Below the pieces are notes generated by a model, which saw nothing but the letters and a program-made list of their open reading frames with translations, ran no database searches and had not been told where the DNA came from. The position numbers and the translations under genes were made by a program. Shown here one piece after another: positions 1-7,814 of a stretch of 64,000 bases of DNA. The stretch's first letter is position 1. Each line of letters starts with the position of its first letter. Source of the DNA: Nannocystis bainbridge (GTDB lineage Bacteria > Myxococcota_A > Polyangia > Nannocystales > Nannocystaceae); NCBI RefSeq assembly GCF_028368995.1, contig NZ_JAQNDL010000001.1:1674001-1738000 (forward strand). The letters are read 5' to 3'.

Positions 1-2
1 GC

Positions 3-815
3 GATTGGCAGCACCGCGCGTACCTCAAGGCCGCCAATGCCGGCGCGGCGGATCGGTTCGGCGTCGACCTCGCGCTGTCCGCCAACGGCGCCACCCTGGC
101 TGTCGGCGCCCCTTACGAGGCCAGCAATTCCGCGGGCATCGACGGCGACATGTCCGACGATTCGCAGAGCTCGGGCGCGGTCTATGTGTTCACCGCGAAG
201 ACCGGCGCCTGGTCGCAGGAGGCATACATCAAGGCGTCGAACCCGGGCCTGGGGGACTGGTTCGGGTACTCGGTGGCGCTGACGCCCGACGGGGACATGC
301 TGGCCGTCGGCGCGCCGGCCGAGTCCTCCGCCGCCACCGAGATCGACGGCGACCCGTGGAACGACGCGGCGCCGAGCGCCGGGGCCGTCTACATGTTCTC
401 GCGCCTGGGGCAGACCTGGCAGCAGGATGCCTATCTCAAGACCCCGAACGCGGGGGCGGGCCACTCGTTCGGCGCCTCGGTGGCGCTGTCGGCCGACGGG
501 GGCGTGCTCGCCGCGGGTGCCGCGACGCAGGACGGCGGCGGCGTGGGCAGCTTCCCCGCCTCAGCCGGGGCGAGCGCGCCCGAGTCCGGCGCGGCCTATG
601 TGTTCTCGCGCGTGGCCGGCACCTGGAAGCACCAGCGCTACCTCAAGGCGCCGAACTCCCGCCACGACATCCACTTCGGCGGGTCCATCGGGCTCACGTC
701 CGACGCCGGCACTCTGGTGATCGGGGCGCCCCTCGAAGACAGCGCTGCCACCGGCGTCGGCGGCGATCTCCACGACGCCTCCGGCTCGCGGGTCGGCGCG
801 GTGTACATGTATTGA
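3..815 (+). CDS. FG-GAP repeat (integrin-alpha-like) protein, 3' part
   Basis: The reading frame is open from the window edge to the TGA at 813-815, so only the last 270 codons are seen and the start lies outside. The protein is made of repeats of about 70 residues with the pattern AGAVYVFxRxxxxWxxxAYLKAxNxxxxDxFGxSVALSxDGxxLAVGAPxExS. At least three full units are visible. This is the FG-GAP beta-propeller blade pattern common in secreted or surface proteins of myxobacteria, each blade carrying a WQQxAYLK-type strand and an FG..SVALS..G..LAVGAP strand. It probably acts outside the cell, but the ligand is unknown. A strong hairpin at 859-900 follows. The family call is secure; the role is not. 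Confidence 0.85.
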   Translation, partial: DWQHRAYLKAANAGAADRFGVDLALSANGATLAVGAPYEASNSAGIDGDMSDDSQSSGAVYVFTAKTGAWSQEAYIKASNPGLGDWFGYSVALTPDGDMLAVGAPAESSAATEIDGDPWNDAAPSAGAVYMFSRLGQTWQQDAYLKTPNAGAGHSFGASVALSADGGVLAAGAATQDGGGVGSFPASAGASAPESGAAYVFSRVAGTWKHQRYLKAPNSRHDIHFGGSIGLTSDAGTLVIGAPLEDSAATGVGGDLHDASGSRVGAVYMY

Positions 816-858
816 TTGCGCTCACGCTGCACGCGTGCGCAGATTGCTACCATGCCGA

Positions 859-900
859 GGGCCGCGGCGACCGGTGATACCCACCGGCCCGCCGCGGCCC
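859..900. terminator. GC-rich hairpin between convergent genes
   Basis: Arms at 859-875 (GGGCCGCGGCG, A, CCGGT) and 883-900 pair almost fully, with one bulge and a 7-nt loop. The hairpin sits between the stop of the FG-GAP gene (815) and the stop of the minus-strand VWA gene (945), so it could end transcription from both sides. There is no clear U-tract. The call rests on position and stem strength. Confidence 0.6.
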
Positions 901-944
901 CTGGCCTGATTCATAGCGACGATACAATCACCGCGCCGCGCCCA

Positions 945-2459
945 TCACAGCGCCCCCAGGATCTGGCGGATCTCCGCCAGGTCGGCGTCGCCGGGCAGCG
1001 CCGCCTCGGCCCGCGCCAGCGCGGCGGAGGCCGCATCGAGCATCTCCTTGGAGGACTTGCCGTCGCGCACCGCCTTGAGCGCCTCGGCGTAGGCGAACAC
1101 GGCCGCGCCCTTCTTGAGCATCGCCGACTCGGCGGCCAGCACCTCGCCGAGCTGCAGCGACACCTGGGTCTCGCGCTGGGCGAAGGTGACCGCGTCCTTC
1201 CACTGGGCGACCACGGTGAAGCTGGTGTTGGGGTCGAACTGCTCCGGCGCGCAGGTCTCGATCACCTGGTGGAACACCATCGCGTCGTTGGGCGCGAGGT
1301 GCTGCGGCTCGATGTCGGCCGGGTCGGCGGAGAACTCCTCGCCGCTGAACTTGACGATCGAGAAGCCGGGCGGCATCTCGAGGCGCACGCGCACGTCGCG
1401 GGCGGCGACCGCCATGGTCTGCACGAACCGCTCGCCGAACATCCGCTGGGCCTCTTCGACGGACGAGACGAACAGCGAGGCGCCGCGGCCGACATCGGTG
1501 ACGGCGTCCATCAGCGAGTCGTTGTAGGCGTCGGGCAGGCCGACGCCGACGCCGACGAGGTAGATGCCCTCCTGATCCTGGGCGCCCGCGCCGGCGCCGA
1601 TGATCTCGCTGTCGGTGATGCCCGCGTTGGCGCCGCCGTCGCTGACGAGCACCACGCGGTTGATCCGCGAGGCGTCGAAGTACTGGTGCGCGAGCTCGTA
1701 GCCGGCCGTCAGCCCGCCGTGGAGGTCGGTGCCGCCGCCGGCCTGCAGACCGTCGCACACGCCCACCAGCGCCGGATCGTCGGCGCCGGCGATCTCGTGG
1801 CCGGCCAGCTTGATCGCGTTCTCGATGTCCCAGCCGACCACCGAGACGACGTCGCCGGCGCGCAGGCTGCCGGCGATCCGGCGACACACCTCCTGCTGCA
1901 TCGCCATCGCCTCGCCCTCCATGGAGCCCGACTCGTCGAGCACGAGGGTGACGTTCATCAGCCGCCGGTCGGCGTTGCCGATCGCCTCGCCGGCGACGCC
2001 GATCTGCATGACGAACTGACCCTCCGGCATGCCTTCGATGCGCGTGAGCTCGGTCGTCAGCGTCAGCTCGCCAGGCTTGGCCGCCGGGTAATTGAACGCG
2101 TAGTAGTTGAGGAATTCCCAGGTCCGCAGCGGCACCGACCCGAGGCGGCGGCCGCTCAGGATCGCCTCGCGGGCCTGCACCGGCGAGGAGGTCGAGTTCG
2201 AGTCGTCGGGCGACAGGAAGAGCGTCACCGGGCTGTCCATGTCGCACGCGGGCTGCTCCTCGGCCTCGGCGTCGTCCGGCATCGGCTTGGGCGCCGGCTC
2301 CTCCCCGGGCGGCTCGCCGTAACCGTCGTAGCCGCCGCTGGCGTAGTAGGCGCCGTCGTCCCCGCACGCGCCCGTGAGCGCGGCCAGGAGCGGGAGGATC
2401 AGCGCGCCGGGACGACCGGCGCGCGCGAGCAGAGAGCGATTTAAGTTCAAGCCAAGCAT
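945..2459 (-). CDS. von Willebrand factor A-domain lipoprotein
   Basis: This 504-residue protein begins with a basic, hydrophobic signal ending in the lipobox LTGAC (Cys about residue 32), so it is predicted to be a lipoprotein. A short acidic, Pro-rich linker follows, then the family's N-terminal part (VPLRTWEFLNYYAFNYP). The VWA domain has a full MIDAS motif, DESGSMEGE, with the later Thr in GGGTDLHGG and Asp in LVSDGGANAGITD. A C-terminal helical region follows. The layout matches the YfbK/BatA-like VWA lipoproteins, which bind ligands through a divalent metal. The start at 2459 is chosen because GGAGG lies 7 nt upstream and it gives a perfect signal peptide; the frame runs further upstream without these features. 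It is divergent from the sigma-factor cluster. Confidence 0.88.
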   Translation of the reverse strand: MLGLNLNRSLLARAGRPGALILPLLAALTGACGDDGAYYASGGYDGYGEPPGEEPAPKPMPDDAEAEEQPACDMDSPVTLFLSPDDSNSTSSPVQAREAILSGRRLGSVPLRTWEFLNYYAFNYPAAKPGELTLTTELTRIEGMPEGQFVMQIGVAGEAIGNADRRLMNVTLVLDESGSMEGEAMAMQQEVCRRIAGSLRAGDVVSVVGWDIENAIKLAGHEIAGADDPALVGVCDGLQAGGGTDLHGGLTAGYELAHQYFDASRINRVVLVSDGGANAGITDSEIIGAGAGAQDQEGIYLVGVGVGLPDAYNDSLMDAVTDVGRGASLFVSSVEEAQRMFGERFVQTMAVAARDVRVRLEMPPGFSIVKFSGEEFSADPADIEPQHLAPNDAMVFHQVIETCAPEQFDPNTSFTVVAQWKDAVTFAQRETQVSLQLGEVLAAESAMLKKGAAVFAYAEALKAVRDGKSSKEMLDAASAALARAEAALPGDADLAEIRQILGAL

Positions 2460-2780
2460 GTTCGTGCCTCCGCGATGGGAGTAACCGCGGCGGCCGATCG
2501 AATTGCGGGGGCGAGAAGAAACCCGCGCCACGGGCCGAGGCTTTGCGGCGGACCGCGGTGGCGAAGCGTGCTCTGCCTCGATTCGGCGCTGCCGAAGCCG
2601 CCGCACGCCTGCCGCAGCCATGGCGCGCGCTCGGGCTTCGGCCCATGCGCGATCGTCAGCCGGGGCGGACCCGCGATCAGGGTCGGCGCCGGCCCCCGGG
2701 ACCGCGGCGTCGGCGAGCGCGCGGGCCGCTCCGGGGCGGTTCTTGCGAGCGGACGCGCGGGTCTGTTACGGTGCCCGCCC
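2460..2780. other. divergent intergenic region
   Basis: This holds the control region between the VWA gene and the sigma-factor gene. Visible are the GGAGG Shine-Dalgarno sequence of the VWA gene (about 2467-2471) and the -10-like TACGGT of the sigma gene (2767-2772). No repeat array or hairpin stands out in the middle, and long frames across it lack coding character. Confidence 0.5.
2767..2772 (+). promoter_or_regulatory. -10-like TACGGT for the sigma gene
   Basis: TACGGT ends 8 nt before the GTG start at 2781, and there is no Shine-Dalgarno sequence. This suggests a leaderless transcript, as at many other starts in the window. Confidence 0.5.
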
Positions 2781-3392
2781 GTGGCGGAAGCCAGCGATTC
2801 GCAGCTGCTCACGGCCTGGCGCGCGGGCGATCAGGCGGCCGGCGAGGCTCTGTTCGCCCGCCATTTCGCGTCGATCGCCCGCTTCTTCCGCAACAAGATC
2901 CACGGCGACATCGAGGAGCTGATCCAGCGGACCTTCCTCGGCTGTCTCGAAGGCCAGCAGCGATTCAGCGGCGAGGGCAGCTTCCGCGGCTTCCTGTTCG
3001 GGATCGCCCGCAACGTGCTCTACAACCAGCTGCGGTCCAACCACCGCCACGGCGCGCCGCTCGACCTCGACGAGGTGTCGCTGTGCGAGCTGGGCCCGAC
3101 GGCCAGCGCGGTGGTGGCCAAGGAGCAGGAGGAGCAGCTGCTGCTCGACGCGCTGTTCCGCCTGCCGCTGGCCCACCAGCTGGTGATCGAGCTGTTCTAC
3201 TGGGAGGAGCTCAGCGTCGCCGAGATCGCCGAGGCGCTGGCGGTGCCGGTCGGCACGGCGGCGACCCGGCTGCGGCGCGCGCGACAGCTGCTCGAGGAGC
3301 AGATGGGGCTGCTGACCCGCTCGCAGGCGGTGCGCGAGCGCATCCCGTTCGGCTTCGAGACGTGGGCCCGCAACCTGCGGGACCAGCAATAG
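2781..3392 (+). CDS. ECF-type RNA polymerase sigma-70 factor
   Basis: This 203-residue protein has sigma region 2 at about residues 10-80, including IEELIQRTFLGCLEG and SFRGFLFGIARNVLYNQLR, and region 4 at about 125-175, ending in SVAEIAEALAVPVGTAATRLRRAR, the -35-binding helix-turn-helix. Its size fits the ECF group. The GTG at 2781 is preferred because the upstream frame is low-complexity and a TACGGT -10-like element lies just before it. It ends 5 nt before the kinase gene at 3398, so the two are almost certainly cotranscribed. Sigma factor plus membrane kinase is a recurring pair in this group, in which the kinase is thought to control the sigma factor. No anti-sigma gene is visible. Confidence 0.9.
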   Translation: MAEASDSQLLTAWRAGDQAAGEALFARHFASIARFFRNKIHGDIEELIQRTFLGCLEGQQRFSGEGSFRGFLFGIARNVLYNQLRSNHRHGAPLDLDEVSLCELGPTASAVVAKEQEEQLLLDALFRLPLAHQLVIELFYWEELSVAEIAEALAVPVGTAATRLRRARQLLEEQMGLLTRSQAVRERIPFGFETWARNLRDQQ

Positions 3393-3397
3393 CCGCC

Positions 3398-6370
3398 ATG
3401 GACCCCGAGCGCCCAGGCCCGCGCCCCGGCGCGCTGTCGGACCTCGAGGCGAAGCTGCTGGCGGCCAGGGTCGGCGGGCGCCTGTTCCAGCGGCCCGCCG
3501 AGCCGGTCCAGCTGGGCCGCTACCGCCTGCTCGGGCGCCTCGGCCAGGGCGGGATGAGCGTGGTGTTCCGCGCCCACGACCCGCAGCTGCGCCGCGAGGT
3601 CGCGGTCAAGCTGCTGCACGCGCCGCGCGGCCAGCCCGACCCGGAGCAGTTGGCCCGCCTGCGCCGCGAGGCCCAGGCGCTGGGCCGGCTGTCGCACCCC
3701 AACGTGGTCCAGGTGTTCGAGATCGGCGAGGCCGAGGGGCAGTCGTTCGTGGTGATGGAGCTGGTCCGCGGGACGACGCTGCGCGAGTGGCTGGCCGAGC
3801 GCCCGCGGACGCCGGCAGAGACGGTGGCGATGGTGTCGCAGGCCGGGCGCGGGCTGGCGGCGGCCCACGCGGCGGGGATCATCCACCGCGACTTCAAGCC
3901 GGAGAACGTGTTGGTCGGCGCCGACGGGCGTGCGCGCGTGGTCGATTTCGGGCTGGCGCGCGCGAACCCGGGGGCGCCGGCGGACACGGCGACGGGCAGC
4001 CTCGACGCGCCGCTCACGAAATCGGGCACGGTGCTGGGCACGCCGGCGTTCATGGCCCCGGAGCAGCTGCGCGACCCGGGCCGCGCCGACGCCCGGGCCG
4101 ACCAGTTCAGCTTCTGCGTGATGGCCTGGGAGGCGCTGCACGGCGAGCGGCCGTTCGAGGACCTGGCCGCGGTGGCGGCCGGCCGAATGCGGCCGCCGCC
4201 GCCCGGGACGCCAGTGCCGGCGGCCCTGCGCGAGGCGCTGGCCCGCGGGCTGCGGACCGACCCTGCCGAGCGCTGGCCGACGATGGACGCGCTGCTGGCG
4301 GCGCTGGCGGCCGCGGACGGCCGACGGGCTGCCGGCGGCCGCCGACGCTGGCTGCTGGCGGCCGGGGCCCTGGCGCTGGTGACGGGGGCGCTGCTGGGCG
4401 GCCGGGCCTGGTCGGCGCACCGCGAGGCGCGGGCGGCCGAGGAGCTGGCGGCGGCGCTCGAGCAGCGGCTGGCAGGGCTGCTGGCGGCCGGCCAGGTCGA
4501 GCGCGCCGGCCACGTGCTGGCCGAGGCGAGCGAGGCGCAGGCCGCTCGCGCCTGGGCGAGCTGGGCCCGGCTGATCGAGCAGACGCCCGGGCAGCCAGCG
4601 CGCGAGGCGTGGGCCCACGCGTACGTGTTCGCGCGCGCGGACGCGCAGGCCCGGGAGACGGCCCTGCTCGGGCTGGCGCGGGCGACCCTGGCGAGGCGCG
4701 AGGATGGGCGCAGGCGCGCGCCCGGTCAGGCAGCCGCGCTGCTGGCCTTGATCGGCGCCGAGGCGCCGGGCCTGCTCGCTACCCCCGAGCTGGCGCCGCT
4801 GCACGCCGCCGCCCGGACGGCCGGCGAGGCCTCCCCGCGGCTCGACCTGGCCCAGCGGCTCGCCGAAGCCGAGGCGCCGCCCGAGGTGGTCGCGCTGGCC
4901 CGGGCCGGGTTGCTCGACCTGGCGGCGGCCACCCTGCTGACCCTGGCGGACCGGGCCGAGGCGCCCACCCGCGCGCGCTGGCGCCTGGCGGCGGCCACCC
5001 TGCTCGCGGCCGCGCACGACTCGCCGCGCGCCCTCGCCCTCGCCCTGGCGGCCGCCGAGGAGCCCACGATCCGCGACGCCGCGCTGGCCGAGCTGGTCGC
5101 CCTCCATGCGCGCGACGGCCACCTCGAGGCCGCTGCCGAGGCTCTGGCGACCCGGCTGCGCGAGTCGAGCGCGGCGGGCCCCGAGGCCCAGGCGCTGCGG
5201 GAGCGTCTGGCGACGACCCTGGCCGCCCGCGCGCGCCTGTCGCTGCGCTTCGGCGAGGCCGACGCGTGGACCGTGGTCGACCCCGCGGCCGTGCGCGGCG
5301 ACCCCATCGATCGCGCGCTGCTGGTCACGGCCGACGCCGGTGTGCTCGCGGCCTGGCCGCTCGAGCTCCGCGGCGATCGCCTGCTCGTGGAGGTGACGCT
5401 GAGCCCGTCCTCGCTGGTCGCCGGCGCCGCCTTCACGCTGGCCGTGACCCAGGGCGACGCGACGGCCCAGGTCGGCCTGCGCGTCGAGCACGAGCTGACG
5501 CTGACCTGCGCCGGACCTGCTCCTGGCGCCGCCGCCGTCACGCCGCTCGGCTCCGTGCACGCCGACCAGACCTTCCCCGGGCTCGGCCTGCAGCTCGACC
5601 TCGACATCACCGGCGGCACCGCCACCTGTCGCGGACTCGACCCCGCGCGCACGATCGTCGCCCGCGACATCGTCGCTCTGCGCGGCACCTGGTCGCCCGG
5701 GCCGGCCGCCCTCGAGCTGCGCGGCGCGGACACCCCGCTGGCGCCGCGCATGCGCCTGCGAATCACCGCCATCGACCTGCTCGGCGCCACTCTCGGCGCC
5801 TCGCCGGCCGCCTCGCCGTGGCTGCGAGCCGCCGCCTCGCTGGTCGACGGCGACGCCCACGCGGCGAGCGAACAGCTCGCGCAGATCCCCGAACCACGCG
5901 CTCGCTTGTGGCAGGCGATCGCCGCCATCCGTCTCGGTCGCGCGCAGGCCGTCGCCGCTTCGCTGGAGCGCGCTCTCGTCGAAGCCCCCGACCTCGAGCT
6001 CGAGCTGCAGCGATGGTTGCGCGACGATCCCGACGGCCTCGCGCCGGGCCTGCGGCACGCGCTCGGCGAGGCGCGCTACCTCCAGCTGTTCGCGCGCGCG
6101 TGGAGTCACGAGCTCGGCGCACCGATCCTCGAGCCCGCGCTCGTGCGGCGGATCCTCGCCGAGCTCGGCGGCCTCGACGGGCGCTGCTCCGGCGCTGCCG
6201 CGTGCGCCGAGCTGCACCGCGCGCACGGCAGGGCGCTGGCGCAGATCGGCGAACCAGCGCGCGCTCGCCGGGCCTTCGAGGCGGCGCTCGCGGTCGCGCC
6301 GGCCGACGCTCCGGGTCGTGCGCTGGCCAGCCAGCTCGTCCTCGACCTCGCTCTGGTCAACGCACCATGA
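3398..6370 (+). CDS. Ser/Thr protein kinase with membrane segment and large C-terminal region
   Basis: This 990-residue protein has a Hanks-type kinase domain at about 42-305: glycine loop GQGGMSVV (49-56), Lys71 in VAVKLL, catalytic HRDFKPEN (Asp165), DFG at 183-185 and GTPAFMAPEQ. A single membrane segment lies at about 317-336. The C-terminal 650 residues are Ala/Leu-rich helical repeats without the clear TPR consensus of the other kinases, interrupted near residues 630-800 by a beta-rich stretch. The catalytic residues are intact, so it should be active. It starts 5 nt after the sigma-factor stop. It probably senses an envelope signal and acts on the cotranscribed sigma factor; that link is inferred from gene order. 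Confidence 0.9.
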   Translation: MDPERPGPRPGALSDLEAKLLAARVGGRLFQRPAEPVQLGRYRLLGRLGQGGMSVVFRAHDPQLRREVAVKLLHAPRGQPDPEQLARLRREAQALGRLSHPNVVQVFEIGEAEGQSFVVMELVRGTTLREWLAERPRTPAETVAMVSQAGRGLAAAHAAGIIHRDFKPENVLVGADGRARVVDFGLARANPGAPADTATGSLDAPLTKSGTVLGTPAFMAPEQLRDPGRADARADQFSFCVMAWEALHGERPFEDLAAVAAGRMRPPPPGTPVPAALREALARGLRTDPAERWPTMDALLAALAAADGRRAAGGRRRWLLAAGALALVTGALLGGRAWSAHREARAAEELAAALEQRLAGLLAAGQVERAGHVLAEASEAQAARAWASWARLIEQTPGQPAREAWAHAYVFARADAQARETALLGLARATLARREDGRRRAPGQAAALLALIGAEAPGLLATPELAPLHAAARTAGEASPRLDLAQRLAEAEAPPEVVALARAGLLDLAAATLLTLADRAEAPTRARWRLAAATLLAAAHDSPRALALALAAAEEPTIRDAALAELVALHARDGHLEAAAEALATRLRESSAAGPEAQALRERLATTLAARARLSLRFGEADAWTVVDPAAVRGDPIDRALLVTADAGVLAAWPLELRGDRLLVEVTLSPSSLVAGAAFTLAVTQGDATAQVGLRVEHELTLTCAGPAPGAAAVTPLGSVHADQTFPGLGLQLDLDITGGTATCRGLDPARTIVARDIVALRGTWSPGPAALELRGADTPLAPRMRLRITAIDLLGATLGASPAASPWLRAAASLVDGDAHAASEQLAQIPEPRARLWQAIAAIRLGRAQAVAASLERALVEAPDLELELQRWLRDDPDGLAPGLRHALGEARYLQLFARAWSHELGAPILEPALVRRILAELGGLDGRCSGAAACAELHRAHGRALAQIGEPARARRAFEAALAVAPADAPGRALASQLVLDLALVNAP

Positions 6371-6471
6371 CACCAGAGTCGCGGCGCATCGCCGTGATCG
6401 TTCCTCGATCGCCGCGATCGTCTCCGCCGCAGTTGACGGGCCCGCACCCGCGTGCTGTGCTCCCCCGAGTG

Positions 6472-7410
6472 ATGCGCGGATCGTCCTGGTTGTGGGGCCT
6501 GTGTGGTGGAGCGCTGCTGTGCGGCTGCGGCGACGACGGCGACACCTCGACCGGTGGGCAGATGATGTACACCACCCACGGCAGCGTCAGCGACGGCCTC
6601 TCGCAGGTCGGTGACATCATCGCCGCGCCTGGCGACGGCGTGTTCGGCGTCCAGAGCGGCACCGGGGTCGGCCAGATCCGCGACGGCTGGACCGTCGAAT
6701 ACCAGAAGGTCCTCGTCTCGCTCGGCAGCGTCACCCTCAGCACCGCCGGCGCCAGCGACGTCGAGATCGTCGCCGACTACGTGATCGACCTGCAGAGCCT
6801 GCCGACGAGCGGCGCCCTCCTCGATCACGCCGATGGCCGCCCGCGCCCGTCCTCGATCGGCTTCACGTTGACGCAGGCGGACCCCGATCGGGTCCGGCCG
6901 CTGTCGCCCTTCACCCTCGAGCAGGACGCCGCGCTGATGGCCAAGAACGGTTATGCGGTCTACGTCGAGGGCACGATCGAGAAGGCCGACGGCAGGTCGT
7001 GTCGGCCCGAAGCGCCGGCCGACTGCGCGCCGGCGCCGAGCGTCAAGTTCCGCTGGGGTCTGCCGAACGGCGTGGCCTACGACGATTGCGTATGGACCGA
7101 CCCCGCCGCCGCCAGCCAGAGCGTCAGGCTGGCGTTCCCGGCCGTGACCTGGCTGCAGACCTCGATCGGCGCCGAGCGCCCGACCCTGCGCGCGCAGTGG
7201 ATCGCCGACGCCGACCTCGACCGCGACGGCGAGACGACCCTCGCCGAGCTGCAGCAGATCGACGCCACCACCCTGCTGACGCGCCGCCGCGGCTACGACC
7301 TCGCCGGCGCGGCCGGCCCGGTCGCCACGGTCCACGATTTCCTGCGCGAGCAGGTGCGGGCCATGGCGGTGCGCAGCTGGGGCGAGTGCGGCACGATCCG
7401 CGACCTCTGA
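6472..7410 (+). CDS. lipoprotein with EF-hand-like motif, function unknown
   Basis: This 312-residue protein starts with MRGSSWLWGLCGGALLCGC, a short lipoprotein signal with Cys about residue 19. The mature part has no family I recognise. Near the C-terminus DADLDRDGETTLAELQ fits the EF-hand calcium loop (D.D.DG.....E). Four later Cys could form disulfides. The frame is open far upstream inside the kinase gene in another phase, so the ATG at 6472 is chosen for the signal peptide. It lies about 100 bp after the kinase gene on the same strand and may be part of the same operon. The GC-rich hairpin at 7447-7474 follows it. Confidence 0.75.
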   Translation: MRGSSWLWGLCGGALLCGCGDDGDTSTGGQMMYTTHGSVSDGLSQVGDIIAAPGDGVFGVQSGTGVGQIRDGWTVEYQKVLVSLGSVTLSTAGASDVEIVADYVIDLQSLPTSGALLDHADGRPRPSSIGFTLTQADPDRVRPLSPFTLEQDAALMAKNGYAVYVEGTIEKADGRSCRPEAPADCAPAPSVKFRWGLPNGVAYDDCVWTDPAAASQSVRLAFPAVTWLQTSIGAERPTLRAQWIADADLDRDGETTLAELQQIDATTLLTRRRGYDLAGAAGPVATVHDFLREQVRAMAVRSWGECGTIRDL

Positions 7411-7446
7411 CAGCACGTTTCACGTGGCTCGATGCGAGGATGACCT

Positions 7447-7474
7447 GCGCGCGGCGGCTCCAGCCGTCGCGCGC
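7447..7474 (+). terminator. 13-bp GC-rich hairpin after sigma-kinase-lipoprotein cluster
   Basis: GCGCGCGGCGGCT (7447-7459) pairs with AGCCGTCGCGCGC (7462-7474) with one G-U pair. The two-base gap means a few central pairs must open to form the loop. It lies 37 nt after the lipoprotein stop. There is no U-run, so it may be a terminator or a transcript-end stabiliser. Confidence 0.5.
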
Positions 7475-7577
7475 TCGCTGTGAGGCACGGACACTGCCGG
7501 TAGCGAGCCGGGCGAACGTGCAGAGCGCGCCCCGTCGCTGGAGCGCGCTTTCACGGGCGTAGCGGTTTGCGGCCGGT

Positions 7578-7770
7578 TGCCGCAATTCGTGGTTCCCCTG
7601 CGCGGCCGGTCACCGCGAATCGCGGCTCACCCCGGCGCTGATGATTGCGGCGATTCTCGGTTCGCTGCCTTCTCGGCCTTTTGCCACGATTCGCGGCTCA
7701 CCCTTCGCGGCCCTCCGCCACGATTCACGCTGCGACCCGCACGGCCCTCCGGGCCACGCCGACGAATCAC
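7578..7770. repeat. degenerate ~35-bp tandem repeats
   Basis: About five imperfect units centred on GCCACGATTCGCGGCTCACC recur with steps of 34-36 bp (ATTC/AATC cores at 7585, 7618, 7653, 7689 and 7723, and a more distant one at 7766). They fill the convergent gap between the lipoprotein (ends 7410) and the GAF-kinase gene (ends 7815). I see no open frame with coding character here. Confidence 0.55.
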
Positions 7771-7771
7771 T

Positions 7772-7793
7772 GCATGTCCCGAGAGACACCCGT
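7772..7793. repeat. 14-bp array, two weak units
   Basis: GCATGTCC at 7772 and ACACCCGT at 7786 are 14 bp apart and lie 3' of the minus-strand GAF-kinase gene. It is a degenerate member of the window-wide GACATGTCC array family. Confidence 0.4.
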
Positions 7794-7814
7794 CCTTCGC
7801 CGCCGCGCCCTGCG

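Noticed and set aside
816..2444. Long open frames antisense to real genes (for example 816-2444 plus, 3197-6373 minus, 9810-13196 plus, 19418-23377 minus)
   Set aside because: In very GC-rich DNA stop codons are rare in all frames. These frames give Arg/Ala/Gly-rich or His/Gln-rich proteins without domains, while the opposite strand encodes clear families.
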